From contig DUBS01000019.1 of assembly GCA_012960225.1 (NCBI GenBank), positions 1 to 64,000 of the forward strand: DNA of 64,000 nucleotides, written 5' to 3'. Below the pieces are notes generated by a model. It was given only the letters and a program-made list of their open reading frames with translations, searched no databases and was not told where the DNA came from. The first letter of the stretch is position 1; every line of letters begins with the position of its first letter. Both the position numbers and the translations under genes were made by a program. This DNA is from Gemmatimonadota bacterium (GTDB lineage: Bacteria > Gemmatimonadota > Gemmatimonadetes > Longimicrobiales > Gaopeijiaceae). Positions 44,119 through 52,838 of this stretch are shown here, in pieces.

Positions 44119-45411
44119 CTAGAGGGTTTTCATTACCGAACCAGCCGCAGTCTGGAAGTATTCAACCTCCGGGTCACCATGCGCAGTCGAAATAAAGCAT
44201 GCCTCGAAGGGCGAAGGAGGTAAGTACACACCAGCCTCTAGCATTCCATGGAAAAAAGAAGCAAAGCGCTCACGGTTACACCTCTCAGCTTCCTCCCAGG
44301 AATTGACGGTGTGCTCGGCAAAGTAGAAGCCAAACATACCCCCAACGACCGAAGTCTGAAGTGCTACTCCAGCGTTCTTTGCCTCATTCGCAAGCGCATC
44401 CACAAGCGCATGACTTCTAGCTCCTAAAGCCTTGTACACAGCAGGATCTGTGAGGTGCTCTAGTGTGGTCAGGCCCGCACGCATGGCGATTGGGTTACCG
44501 CTAAGCGTGCCTGCTTGATATACCGGACCCGCTGGAGCCATCTGGTCCATAATTTCTGCCCGGCCACCAAAGGCACCCACCGGGAAACCACCACCAATAA
44601 CCTTTCCGAAAGTCGTAAGATCAGGAGTGATCCCGTACAGACCCTGCGCCCCGGATGGTCCGACACGGAAGCCCGTCATCACTTCATCGAAAATAAGTAA
44701 GGCTCCCCGTTCCGAGGTAAGCGACTGAAGACCCTCTAGAAAACCATCATTCGGGGTTATCAATCCCATATTTCCCGCTACTGGTTCTACAATCACAGCC
44801 GCTATGTTGTCCTGGTTCTCGTCGAAGAGTTCGGCAACCGCATCCAAGTTGTTAAACTGTGCTACCAACGTGTCCTCGGCTGCACCGGGAGGAACCCCAG
44901 GGGAATCTGGTAGGCTGAGTGTCGCCACCCCGGATCCCGCTCGTACGAGCATCGCGTCAGCGTGACCGTGATAGCAGCCTTTGAACTTCAGAATCTTTGA
45001 GCGGTGTGTATAAGCGCGTGAAAGTCGGATTGCACTCATTACGGCTTCCGTTCCCGAACTCACCATCCGCACGCGCTCTACGCTTGGAACCACCTTGCAT
45101 ATATGCTCAGCAAGTTTGACTTCGTCAGGGCAGGGGGCCCCGAAGCTTGTCCCACCTCTCACCGCTGTCTCGACCTCTGACACGATCGCCGGGTGGGCAT
45201 GCCCAAGAATCATGGCTCCCCAGGACATCACTAGATCGAGGAACCGCCGCCCATCCACATCGATCAGATACGCACCCTCACCTCTTTCGAATACCACCGG
45301 TACACCGCCCACTGCCCCGAAGGCCCTAACCGGCGAATTCACTCCTCCTGGAATGACCCTGAGCCCACGTTCATAGAGCACCCGAGAACTGGTAGCACCA
45401 CCTCGGCTCAT
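44119..45411 (-). CDS. hemL: Glutamate-1-semialdehyde 2,1-aminomutase
   Basis: A 430-residue PLP enzyme converting glutamate-1-semialdehyde to 5-aminolevulinate, the second step of the C5 heme pathway. Motifs: GGVNSPVRAF at the start, VRMVSSGTEAVMSAIRLSRAYT, FKGCYHGHADAMLV, LIFDEVMTGFRVGP and the PLP lysine in TTFGKVIGGGFPVGAFGG. Length matches the family. It is the last gene of the eight-gene heme operon and overlaps hemY by four bases (ATGA). Cytoplasmic. Confidence 0.97.
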   Translation of the reverse strand: MSRGGATSSRVLYERGLRVIPGGVNSPVRAFGAVGGVPVVFERGEGAYLIDVDGRRFLDLVMSWGAMILGHAHPAIVSEVETAVRGGTSFGAPCPDEVKLAEHICKVVPSVERVRMVSSGTEAVMSAIRLSRAYTHRSKILKFKGCYHGHADAMLVRAGSGVATLSLPDSPGVPPGAAEDTLVAQFNNLDAVAELFDENQDNIAAVIVEPVAGNMGLITPNDGFLEGLQSLTSERGALLIFDEVMTGFRVGPSGAQGLYGITPDLTTFGKVIGGGFPVGAFGGRAEIMDQMAPAGPVYQAGTLSGNPIAMRAGLTTLEHLTDPAVYKALGARSHALVDALANEAKNAGVALQTSVVGGMFGFYFAEHTVNSWEEAERCNRERFASFFHGMLEAGVYLPPSPFEACFISTAHGDPEVEYFQTAAGSVMKTL

Positions 45412-46820
45412 TGGGTCTCCTGTAGAATGTCAGAGTTGTGGACAGCTGCTGCGGCACGCATCCCCGATCGGATCACGGCCTCAATACTAGCTCCGTCGTA
45501 CGCAGATCCAGCCAAGTGAAGACCTGGCAGCTCCGTTAACCGAGCGCGGAAGTCACTAATGCGTTGGGCATGGCCGACCCGGTATAAAGGAACAGGCCAG
45601 CTGTGGACCCAGGTTTGAATTGGGGCCTTAGTGATCGCAAGACTCTCAGCCAGTTCATCTCTGGCGAGCGCCACAGCTTCTTCTGGATTTCCAAGCCTTC
45701 CCTCCTTGTCAGAGGCTGGTGCCACACGGACAAAACACCTGAGAAGCACCTGATTAGGAGGAGCCCTATGTTGGAACTTTGCAGAGGACCATGTGCATGC
45801 GGATACACCATTGCCAATCCCACGACCATTGAGGTAACCATGTGCGTCCAGGGGACGACTAACGGCTGAGTTGGGGTACGCTAGGTTCACGACAGTGGTT
45901 CGGGCCGAGGGAACCTCCGGCACTGATTGTTGAACATCTGTCAGCTCGGAAAGCATGTCCCTAACGGCGGAGGCAGATGTGGCCATGATCACCACATCAC
46001 ATCTCTCCTCCACACCAGTATCCATCCGCACTACCCATTGTCCTGAATCTCGGAATATCCTCATCGCGCGGGTAGAAGTTTGAACGTCATTTACCTCCAG
46101 ACTACCCTGTAACGCTTCTGCAAGTGAAGACATCCCCTCGGAGAAAGTCAGAATCGGCGGACGCGCAGTACCTTTATCATTTTCTTGAGTCTCCCCACCC
46201 CGGATCAGGCTACCACCATCAGCCTCTACCTGCACTAGAGGTGCTAGCGTCGCCTGAGCGCTTAGTTCACCCGGGTCACCGCCGAATATTCCTCCAAGGA
46301 GTGGCTCATAAACCTCCCGATAAGCCCTGGCCCCTAGCCGACGCTGGATAAAGCTCTTGGCGCTTTCATCTTCACCCTTAAGCCGCCTGGGTATGAGGGG
46401 CTCGAGTCTTACCCTCGCTCGACCCAAGAGTGATAGAGCTGGATTGGACAGGAGTGAAGAGGGTCGTCCGACAGGGCTCCCACCTTCAGCCAGGAAGGGC
46501 ACGAACCCACGATTATTGCGGCGATAAGCCCGAACTGAGCACTCAACTGCAGGAGTAATCTGATGAGCTAGTCCAAGTTTCTCTGCTAGAGACTCCACCT
46601 CTCCGGTCCGTGGGACCCAAGAGTCTGCACCACCCTCTATAACAAAGCCGGAGGTGCGTTCAGTGCAGAGCTTGCCGCCAATTCGATCTGACGCTTCTAC
46701 TAAAACGACCTGTGAAACGGCTGTTTTCTCGTTCTCACTCGAAGCTAGGCTCAGCTGAAACGCAGCTGTGAGTCCCGCCAATCCACCACCCACCACAACA
46801 ATACGGGGGGTTGGCGTCAC
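45408..46820 (-). CDS. hemY: Coproporphyrinogen/protoporphyrinogen oxidase HemY-type
   Basis: A 470-residue flavoprotein. The FAD motif is VVVGGGLAGLTAAFQL near residue 6, followed by EASDRIGGKLCTERTSGFVIEGGADSW, both typical of HemY. In the coproporphyrin-dependent pathway this enzyme (also called CgoX) oxidises coproporphyrinogen III to coproporphyrin III; the presence of hemQ in the same operon supports that assignment over protoporphyrinogen oxidation. C-terminal FAD contact is LHLAGSAYDGASIEAVIRSG. Overlaps hemE and hemL by four bases each. Confidence 0.94.
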   Translation of the reverse strand: MTPTPRIVVVGGGLAGLTAAFQLSLASSENEKTAVSQVVLVEASDRIGGKLCTERTSGFVIEGGADSWVPRTGEVESLAEKLGLAHQITPAVECSVRAYRRNNRGFVPFLAEGGSPVGRPSSLLSNPALSLLGRARVRLEPLIPRRLKGEDESAKSFIQRRLGARAYREVYEPLLGGIFGGDPGELSAQATLAPLVQVEADGGSLIRGGETQENDKGTARPPILTFSEGMSSLAEALQGSLEVNDVQTSTRAMRIFRDSGQWVVRMDTGVEERCDVVIMATSASAVRDMLSELTDVQQSVPEVPSARTTVVNLAYPNSAVSRPLDAHGYLNGRGIGNGVSACTWSSAKFQHRAPPNQVLLRCFVRVAPASDKEGRLGNPEEAVALARDELAESLAITKAPIQTWVHSWPVPLYRVGHAQRISDFRARLTELPGLHLAGSAYDGASIEAVIRSGMRAAAAVHNSDILQETQ

Positions 46821-47857
46821 GCAGCTGTGGCCTCGTAGGAACGCACCGCATCCATCGCTATAGTCACAGAGTGTGGTGGCGTTTGAGGAAGCATCCCGTG
46901 TCCCAGGTTGAAAATGTGGCCCGGACGGCGATCCACCCTCTGCATCACATCTATGACTGCCCTGCGAATGTGTTGTTCTGAACCCAGGAGTGCCGTGGGA
47001 TCGAGGTTACCCTGAATAGCACAGTCCATGCTAAAGCGGCTCCAAGCCTCATCGATTGAAAGGCGCCAATCCACACCGAGCACGTCACTTCCCGCTTGTG
47101 ACAGCAACTCGATGAGATGGGGAGCACCAACCGCAAAATGAATCGTGGGGCAACCCGTCCCCTTTAGATTATGAAAGACAAATCTAGAGTGCTCTATAAC
47201 CTGCTTCTCATATGTGATAGGATTGAGCCAACCCGCCCAAGTGTCGAAAAGCTGTAGAGCATCTGCCCCCGCCTCCGCCTGTGCTGTTAACCATCTGCAA
47301 GACACCTCTCTGAGCTTTGTCATGAGTGCAAGAAATGCTTCCGGCTCATTGGACATAAAAGACTTCACTCGACCAAAATTCTTGGTTGGGCCACCCTCAA
47401 TTAGGTAGCTCGCAAGAGTAAATGGGGCACCCGCGAAACCTATGACAGCGGTATCTTGATTCACTTGCGTTCGCACTGAGGTGATCGCCTCAAGTGTTGG
47501 ACTCAGGTGGTCCCTCGGATCAAAAAGCTTGAGGGCTTCCACGTCCAACGGAGACTGAATTGGATTGTGGATCACTGGTCCTTTGCCCGGGACAAAGTCC
47601 AGGTCAATGCCCATCGGTACCAGGGGAAGCAAGATATCTGCGAATATGATCGCAGCATCAAGGTCAAAGCGCTCCAGCGGCTGAAGTGTGACCTTGGATG
47701 TGAGTTCTGCATCTGCGCAGATATCTAACAGAGAGTGGGCCTCTCGCACTTTTCGGTACTCGGGTAGATACCGACCGGCCTGACGCATCAGCCAAGCCGG
47801 TGTTCGGTCGACTGCCTCGCCCCGGCACGCCCGTACCAAGCGAGGGATCAAAGCCAA
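46817..47857 (-). CDS. hemE: Uroporphyrinogen decarboxylase
   Basis: A 346-residue TIM-barrel enzyme that decarboxylates uroporphyrinogen III to coproporphyrinogen III. Motifs: RTPAWLMRQAGRYLPEYR (the substrate-binding Arg region), IIFADILLPLVPMGID, VIGFAGAPFTLASYLIEGG and GHGMLPQTP near the C-terminus. Start GTG overlaps the hemQ stop by about ten bases. Full length and intact. Confidence 0.97.
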   Translation of the reverse strand: MALIPRLVRACRGEAVDRTPAWLMRQAGRYLPEYRKVREAHSLLDICADAELTSKVTLQPLERFDLDAAIIFADILLPLVPMGIDLDFVPGKGPVIHNPIQSPLDVEALKLFDPRDHLSPTLEAITSVRTQVNQDTAVIGFAGAPFTLASYLIEGGPTKNFGRVKSFMSNEPEAFLALMTKLREVSCRWLTAQAEAGADALQLFDTWAGWLNPITYEKQVIEHSRFVFHNLKGTGCPTIHFAVGAPHLIELLSQAGSDVLGVDWRLSIDEAWSRFSMDCAIQGNLDPTALLGSEQHIRRAVIDVMQRVDRRPGHIFNLGHGMLPQTPPHSVTIAMDAVRSYEATAA

Positions 47858-48531
47858 TCCGTCCCCTTATCACCTGGAGACACGTGCACCCCTACGTATA
47901 CCGGTGTATCGCGCTCTGTATATAAACGTGCCTCAGTCATCCTAAGGTCAACGACAAGTGCAGAGAAAGCACTCAGGTCAGCTGTCTCGTATGCCACAAC
48001 GAACTCCTGATCCTGGAGCCCAGTCGAGTAAAGTAGAAGCTGATCAATGCCCTCATGTTGTTTCCCGATACGAATATGTCCCGTCATCATTCTCCGTCGT
48101 TCTTCGACAGAGTGTTGATACCATTCATGGGTTTTAACGAACGGATATACAATCAAGTATGGCAGAGAACGCTCGACCATTGGATCAATCTCTCTGTCAG
48201 CACTACCCCGAGCATATTGCGATGGGCGTGTGAGCCCCCAGAGAACATCCACAACGTGGATATAGCTACGATATGGTCTCTGCACCTCAAGAAATTTCTC
48301 GAAGAAGTTAGCTGGAGCTTGATCGTCCTCAGTTGGAATCGAACTCCACACAAGCACGTCTCCGTCGGTCCGGGTCCCGCCAGTCCTATACAAGTGGACT
48401 GAATCAGCCATCTCCGGAAGTGCTGAGCGCCAAGCCTGAGCAATCTCCACACGGCCCTCCTCAGGCAGAGCCCAGAAAGACGAGTTGAAAGCGAAAACGC
48501 TGAAGTGGCTTAAGATGCTTCGTGAATCCAT
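47848..48531 (-). CDS. hemQ: Coproheme decarboxylase HemQ (chlorite dismutase-like)
   Basis: A 227-residue member of the chlorite dismutase family. HemQ turns Fe-coproporphyrin III into heme b by two oxidative decarboxylations. Family features are YPFVKTHEWYQHSVEERRRMM, where YPF includes the catalytic tyrosine region, and GHIRIGKQHEGIDQLLLYS with the proximal heme His candidate, followed by FVVAYETADLSAFSALVVDLR. Located inside the heme operon between hemB and hemE, it marks the pathway as coproporphyrin-dependent. It overlaps hemB by 22 bases and hemE by ten. Confidence 0.92.
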   Translation of the reverse strand: MDSRSILSHFSVFAFNSSFWALPEEGRVEIAQAWRSALPEMADSVHLYRTGGTRTDGDVLVWSSIPTEDDQAPANFFEKFLEVQRPYRSYIHVVDVLWGLTRPSQYARGSADREIDPMVERSLPYLIVYPFVKTHEWYQHSVEERRRMMTGHIRIGKQHEGIDQLLLYSTGLQDQEFVVAYETADLSAFSALVVDLRMTEARLYTERDTPVYVGVHVSPGDKGTDWL

Positions 48532-49550
48532 TGTGCGACGTCCATCGCGTGGTATGTGATTATGATGTCTGCTCCAGCGCGCTTCATTGAAGTCAGGGTC
48601 TCGAGCACTACTGAGCGCTCAGCTAGCCATCCCATTTCAGCTGCTGCCTTAACCATCGCGTACTCGCCACTGACATTGTAGGCAACTAGGGGAACGCCCT
48701 CGAATTTCTTTCGCAGCCGCCGAACGACATCCAGGTATGCAAGCGCTGGTTTGACCATGATGAGATCGGCTCCCTCAGCTAGGTCCTGGGCAGCTTCCCT
48801 GATCGCTTCGGAACCATTCGAAGGATCCATCTGTTGGCCACGTCTATCCCCAAAAGACGGGGCTCCTTGAGCAGCGTCCCTGAAGGGGCCATAGTATGCC
48901 GAGGCATATTTGGCCGAGTAGGATAAGATTCCCACTTGTTCGTGTCCGGCTTCATCTAGCGCGCCGCGGATCACCCCTACCTGACCGTCAATCATACCTG
49001 ATGGTGCTACTAAATCCGCCCCGCTCTCTGCCTGTGAGACCGCGATCTTCGCAAGAGCTGCGAGTGTCGCATCATTGTCGCCGTCCATCCGATCATCTAA
49101 GAGCCCACAGTGGCCGTGATCCGTGTACTCACACATACATGTATCCGTCACCACAACGAGGTCTGGTATTTCCTCCTTGAGAGCCGTCACGGCACGCTGG
49201 ACGACTCCTTTAGAATCATGACTCCCACTTCCGATAGCGTCTTTCAAGTCCGGTATGCCGAATAGAATCACCGCACGGATACCTATCTTGTTCGCAGAAC
49301 GCGCGCGTTCGATCATTCGATCCACTGACTCCCTGAAGACCCCCGGCATCGATTCTACCGGCTCACTTTTCCCACTGCCGTCTACAACAAATAGTGGAAG
49401 CATGAGGTCATCGGTCGTCACTCGAGCTTCTTGAACGAGTGCTCGAAGCCCAGGAGTGCGACGCAGACGACGCAGACGATGAACCAGATGAAGGTCATCT
49501 GCCCGCCTCGCTGACCCGACCAACCTGTCTTGTTCAAATGATGTATCCAT
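48510..49550 (-). CDS. hemB: Delta-aminolevulinic acid dehydratase (porphobilinogen synthase)
   Basis: A 346-residue enzyme condensing two 5-aminolevulinates into porphobilinogen. Motifs: RRLRRTPGLRALVQEARVT at the start, DLMLPLFVVDG, VVVTDTCMCEYTDHGHCG with the metal-binding cysteines (zinc type), YSAKYASAYYGPFRDAAQ with the first Schiff-base lysine, and DLIMVKPALAYLDV with the second. Start overlaps the hemD stop by one base (TAATG). Full length. Confidence 0.97.
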   Translation of the reverse strand: MDTSFEQDRLVGSARRADDLHLVHRLRRLRRTPGLRALVQEARVTTDDLMLPLFVVDGSGKSEPVESMPGVFRESVDRMIERARSANKIGIRAVILFGIPDLKDAIGSGSHDSKGVVQRAVTALKEEIPDLVVVTDTCMCEYTDHGHCGLLDDRMDGDNDATLAALAKIAVSQAESGADLVAPSGMIDGQVGVIRGALDEAGHEQVGILSYSAKYASAYYGPFRDAAQGAPSFGDRRGQQMDPSNGSEAIREAAQDLAEGADLIMVKPALAYLDVVRRLRKKFEGVPLVAYNVSGEYAMVKAAAEMGWLAERSVVLETLTSMKRAGADIIITYHAMDVAQWIHEAS

Positions 49551-50338
49551 TACTTACCAGCCTTACTTGTGAACTCAGTAACGAGTGCACTCACGAGCCC
49601 CCCCATCGTGTGTTCCTCTGCTTCAACCTGCACCTCCACTCCCATCTCCCTAACCGCGGAGGATGTCAGTGGGCCAATGGTCGCGATCATCACACCAACC
49701 ATCACATCCCGCCAGTCCGGGCCTAATTCAAGGAACCCCCTAAAAGTTGAAGGGCTTGTAAACGTCAGCACATCTACTCCTCGCTTCAACTCTATCATCG
49801 CATTTTCTGGTGGCGGCTGAGTTACGGTTCGATATGCGACAACCTCATCGACTTGGGCACCACGTCTGACCAGGACATCTCTTAAAGTTGGCTCTCCAAT
49901 ATCAGCCTTCATGACCAAAATTCGCTCGTCCGCAACTGGATCTAGAGTCTCGCCTAAGCGCCCGGCCACATATTCGTCCGGAACGAAAGAGACTGTCGCA
50001 CCTCCAGCTTCTAGCGCTTGCCTTGTCGCAGGTCCCACTGCTGCCAACGAAACTTCCGCCAACTGATCTGTAGACATGCCAATCTCTAACATCCGCCGAA
50101 AGACACTACGCACACTATTTGCGCTAGGAAAAACAATCCACCGGTAAACCTTAATCCGTGAAATTGCCCGGTCCAGCTCTGTGCAAGAAGCCGGAGGAAT
50201 GACCTTGATCGTAGGGCAAAGAATCGTCTGAGCCCCCTGGGCCTCGAGTCTAGCGGATAGCGACCCAGCTCGTTCGAGTTGGCGGGTTACTACGATTCTC
50301 TTTCCCATCAATGAGCCCTGTACCGCATCGAGCATCAC
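49550..50338 (-). CDS. hemD: Uroporphyrinogen-III synthase
   Basis: A 262-residue bilobed enzyme that cyclises hydroxymethylbilane with inversion of ring D. Sequence conservation in this family is low; recognisable features are RIVVTRQLERAGSLSARLEAQGAQ, WIVFPSANSVRSVFRR, VAAVGPATRQALEAGG (here LAAVGPATRQALE), VVAYRTVTQP and LTFTSPSTFRGFLEL. It overlaps hemC by four bases and hemB by one. Assignment rests on motif order and context together. Confidence 0.93.
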   Translation of the reverse strand: MMLDAVQGSLMGKRIVVTRQLERAGSLSARLEAQGAQTILCPTIKVIPPASCTELDRAISRIKVYRWIVFPSANSVRSVFRRMLEIGMSTDQLAEVSLAAVGPATRQALEAGGATVSFVPDEYVAGRLGETLDPVADERILVMKADIGEPTLRDVLVRRGAQVDEVVAYRTVTQPPPENAMIELKRGVDVLTFTSPSTFRGFLELGPDWRDVMVGVMIATIGPLTSSAVREMGVEVQVEAEEHTMGGLVSALVTEFTSKAGK

Positions 50339-51273
50339 AGTAGCTCTCCGGCTCCGTCGCTAAGCATTTGTGCTGCAAGTTTCTCCCCTAGTGTCTCGGG
50401 ATCACCACCCGTTACTTCTGCTCTCAAAGAGAGGCCGCCGCTATTAGACCCGACAAACCCGAGGAGCTTCAGTTGGCCGGACTCTCGCCAGGCATGGGCG
50501 CCCACTGGCAGAGTGCATCCACCTCCTAAGCCTCTGAGAAATGCTCTCTCTGCTCCTGTCGTCGCCCTAGCGTCTAAATCGTCCAGGCTTTTTACTACTC
50601 GGTGTAATTCAGAATCCTCATCCCGCATCTGCACTGCGAGTGCTCCCTGGCCCGGCGCTGGTGGAAATTCCCGTACCCCTAGTTTTTCACTAATTCGATC
50701 TTCCAGTCCGAGCCGAAACAGACCAGCTGTTGCCAGCACAACGGCATCATACATCCCCTCATCCACCTTACGAATTCGGGTGTCGACGTTGCCCCTGATT
50801 TCGACTACATCAAGGTCAGGCCGGTGGCACATCAATAGCGCAGCACGGCGTGGACTTCCAGTTCCTATCCGAGCTCCCTGACCCAAAGACATCAAGGATG
50901 CTCCAGAAGAGCTCACCAGCGAATCACTCGAATCGTGCCGCAGAGGTACCGCTGCAACTGTTACTCCCGCGCTATCTTCTACCGGCAAGTCCTTCAGAGA
51001 ATGCACCGCGACATCAATACGCCCCTCAGCCAAAGCGGCTTCGAGTTCCGAGGTAAAGTGTCCCATGCCCGGAAGACTACCTAGATCTTGATGCTCATCA
51101 CCTCGGGTCCTGATTTCTACAAGCTCGACCGAACACGCAGGGTCCACTCGTGTTAGATGTTCTGAGACCCAGCGGGCCTGCCACATCGCCAGGATCGATC
51201 CACGCGTTCCGACGCGCACCCTATAGGAGGGCAAAGGTTTCTTACTCTGGCGGGGTGGGCTCGGCCGGATCAC
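50335..51273 (-). CDS. hemC: Hydroxymethylbilane synthase (porphobilinogen deaminase)
   Basis: A 312-residue enzyme polymerising four porphobilinogens. Motifs: RVGTRGSILAMWQARWV, HFTSELEAALAEGRIDVAVHSLKD in two parts, GTGSPRRAALLMCHRPDL and the dipyrromethane cofactor cysteine in LRGLGGGCTLPVGAHA. The GTG start overlaps hemA by 32 bases; an internal GTG near residue 19 (VRVGTRG) is a possible alternative. Full length. Confidence 0.96.
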   Translation of the reverse strand: MIRPSPPRQSKKPLPSYRVRVGTRGSILAMWQARWVSEHLTRVDPACSVELVEIRTRGDEHQDLGSLPGMGHFTSELEAALAEGRIDVAVHSLKDLPVEDSAGVTVAAVPLRHDSSDSLVSSSGASLMSLGQGARIGTGSPRRAALLMCHRPDLDVVEIRGNVDTRIRKVDEGMYDAVVLATAGLFRLGLEDRISEKLGVREFPPAPGQGALAVQMRDEDSELHRVVKSLDDLDARATTGAERAFLRGLGGGCTLPVGAHAWRESGQLKLLGFVGSNSGGLSLRAEVTGGDPETLGEKLAAQMLSDGAGELL

Positions 51274-52573
51274 TTAGATCAAATAATTCGCTAACGGCAC
51301 TCAAGAGCTGTGTGTGGCGTCCGTTGAGTTCTTCTGCTCCGCGCAACCGCAACATCGGTGTGTGAAACAACTTATTCACGATAGACCGAGTCAGTCGGTC
51401 CACATCCTCTTGGTTGACAGCCCCGTCAAATGATCCAAGCCAGCGCCCCACTTCATAGTCTCTGATCTGCTCAGTGGTACGTCGTAGCTGAGTTATCAAG
51501 GCCTCTACTTCCGTGGACTCCGGACTGTGTAGATGAGTATCGACCACATTATCAACCACAGCTTCCGCGGGACCTACTTCCCCTAGCCGGAGAGACATAT
51601 GGCGGTCCAGGCGTGACTTAACATCATCGAGCGTAAGCAGGCGGATCCCCTCAAGTTCTGCGACGGCCGGGTCAACATCCCTCGGGATTGCGAGGTCAAT
51701 GATCAGGAGCGGACCCACTGTATTTGCTCGTTCTGCAAGAGATTGTCTTACCGTAGCTTCGTCGATGGTTGGCTCATCGGAGGTAGTTGCGGTAATCACT
51801 ACACTTGCATCCTCTAGAAGCGTAGGAAGCTGATCCAGTGCAGCTGTTTCAGCTCCTATTTCTACGGCTATTTTATGAGCACGGTCCGCTGACCTATTCA
51901 CAACTGTAATCTTTGAGGCATGAGCTCGGCCAAGAGCTGAGCACACCAGACTACCTACCTTGCCCGCACCAACAACTACAATGCTTCCCCCTTCGAGGTC
52001 ACCCAATTCGTCTGTTGCAAGATCTAAAGCAACCGTACCCAAACTTGCAGAATGACGGCCTAGTTCGGTTTCCTGGCGGACACGTCCGCTAGCGCGAGCT
52101 GCGATCCGACCAACGTCTCTCAGGACACTCGCTTCGCCATTCCAGCTGGAAGGTTTCACAAATGCACGCGCCACCTGTCCACTGATTTGATGCTCGCCTA
52201 CAACAACGGAATCCAGGCCAGCAGCCACCCGGGCAAGGTGTCTTATGGCGTCTGCATCCCTCAGTTGGTACGACACATCAGAGCAAACAGACTCGGCATG
52301 TACGAAAACCTCACCGGCAATCAGATGGGCCGCTGTATCCTCATGGGTAGGGTCCACAACTGCGTAAATTTCGACTCTATTGCACGTAGCCAACACTGTC
52401 ATTTCCCTGATTGGTGGCTCTGAGCCGCCCTCCCAGGAGTCTTCAAATCGTCGACGTAATCTTTCCGCACCACGTGCAAAAGATCCGAGGCGATCCACGC
52501 TGGACGTATGATGACTCGCACCCAGCACTAGAAGCGTAGTACTGGTTTCGCTAGCGGGTGTTGGTTTTGGCAT
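51242..52573 (-). CDS. hemA: Glutamyl-tRNA reductase
   Basis: A 443-residue enzyme reducing glutamyl-tRNA(Glu) to glutamate-1-semialdehyde, the first committed step of C5 heme synthesis. Motifs: VLGASHHTSSVDRLGSF, MTVLATCNRVEIYAVVD with the catalytic Cys, GLDSVVVGEHQISGQV and the NADPH-binding VVGAGKVGSLVCSALG. C-terminal helices for dimerisation are present (LMHTP-like KLFHTPMLRLRG). It is the first gene of the eight-gene operon; no clear ribosome-binding site precedes it. A 73-residue membrane-protein gene and hemH lie upstream on the same strand. Confidence 0.97.
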   Translation of the reverse strand: MPKPTPASETSTTLLVLGASHHTSSVDRLGSFARGAERLRRRFEDSWEGGSEPPIREMTVLATCNRVEIYAVVDPTHEDTAAHLIAGEVFVHAESVCSDVSYQLRDADAIRHLARVAAGLDSVVVGEHQISGQVARAFVKPSSWNGEASVLRDVGRIAARASGRVRQETELGRHSASLGTVALDLATDELGDLEGGSIVVVGAGKVGSLVCSALGRAHASKITVVNRSADRAHKIAVEIGAETAALDQLPTLLEDASVVITATTSDEPTIDEATVRQSLAERANTVGPLLIIDLAIPRDVDPAVAELEGIRLLTLDDVKSRLDRHMSLRLGEVGPAEAVVDNVVDTHLHSPESTEVEALITQLRRTTEQIRDYEVGRWLGSFDGAVNQEDVDRLTRSIVNKLFHTPMLRLRGAEELNGRHTQLLSAVSELFDLSDPAEPTPPE

Positions 52574-52616
52574 GGTCGGTAGGGTAAAGATTCCCGTGAC
52601 TGGGCGACAGATCCGC

Positions 52617-52838
52617 TCAACGCTTCCTGAAGCGCAAGCTTATGCCGCGAATCATGGGGCCGACGAGTCCGCCGACCGTACCGCCGATAACGCCCAGTGC
52701 AACGATCACGCCCCAATGTTCTATGGGGCTTCCCCCTTCAGCTACGGCCTGTATGGCCGTTACACCGGCGAAAGCAGCGAACGACAGTAAAGCACTCCAG
52801 AGCGTCCACTTCAAGACCCCCTTGGATTCAGGCTTCAT
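52617..52838 (-). CDS. Small two-helix membrane protein between hemH and hemA
   Basis: A 73-residue protein with two hydrophobic helices (about residues 12-30 and 38-60) and a basic C-terminal end (LRFRKR). The second helix is Gly-rich (GVIGGTVGGLVGPM), vaguely like AtpI/AtpZ-type proteins, but I do not assign a family. Its ATG at 52838 lies inside the 3' end of hemH (overlap 11 bases), indicating translational coupling, and it ends 43 bases before hemA. Confidence 0.65.
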   Translation of the reverse strand: MKPESKGVLKWTLWSALLSFAAFAGVTAIQAVAEGGSPIEHWGVIVALGVIGGTVGGLVGPMIRGISLRFRKR

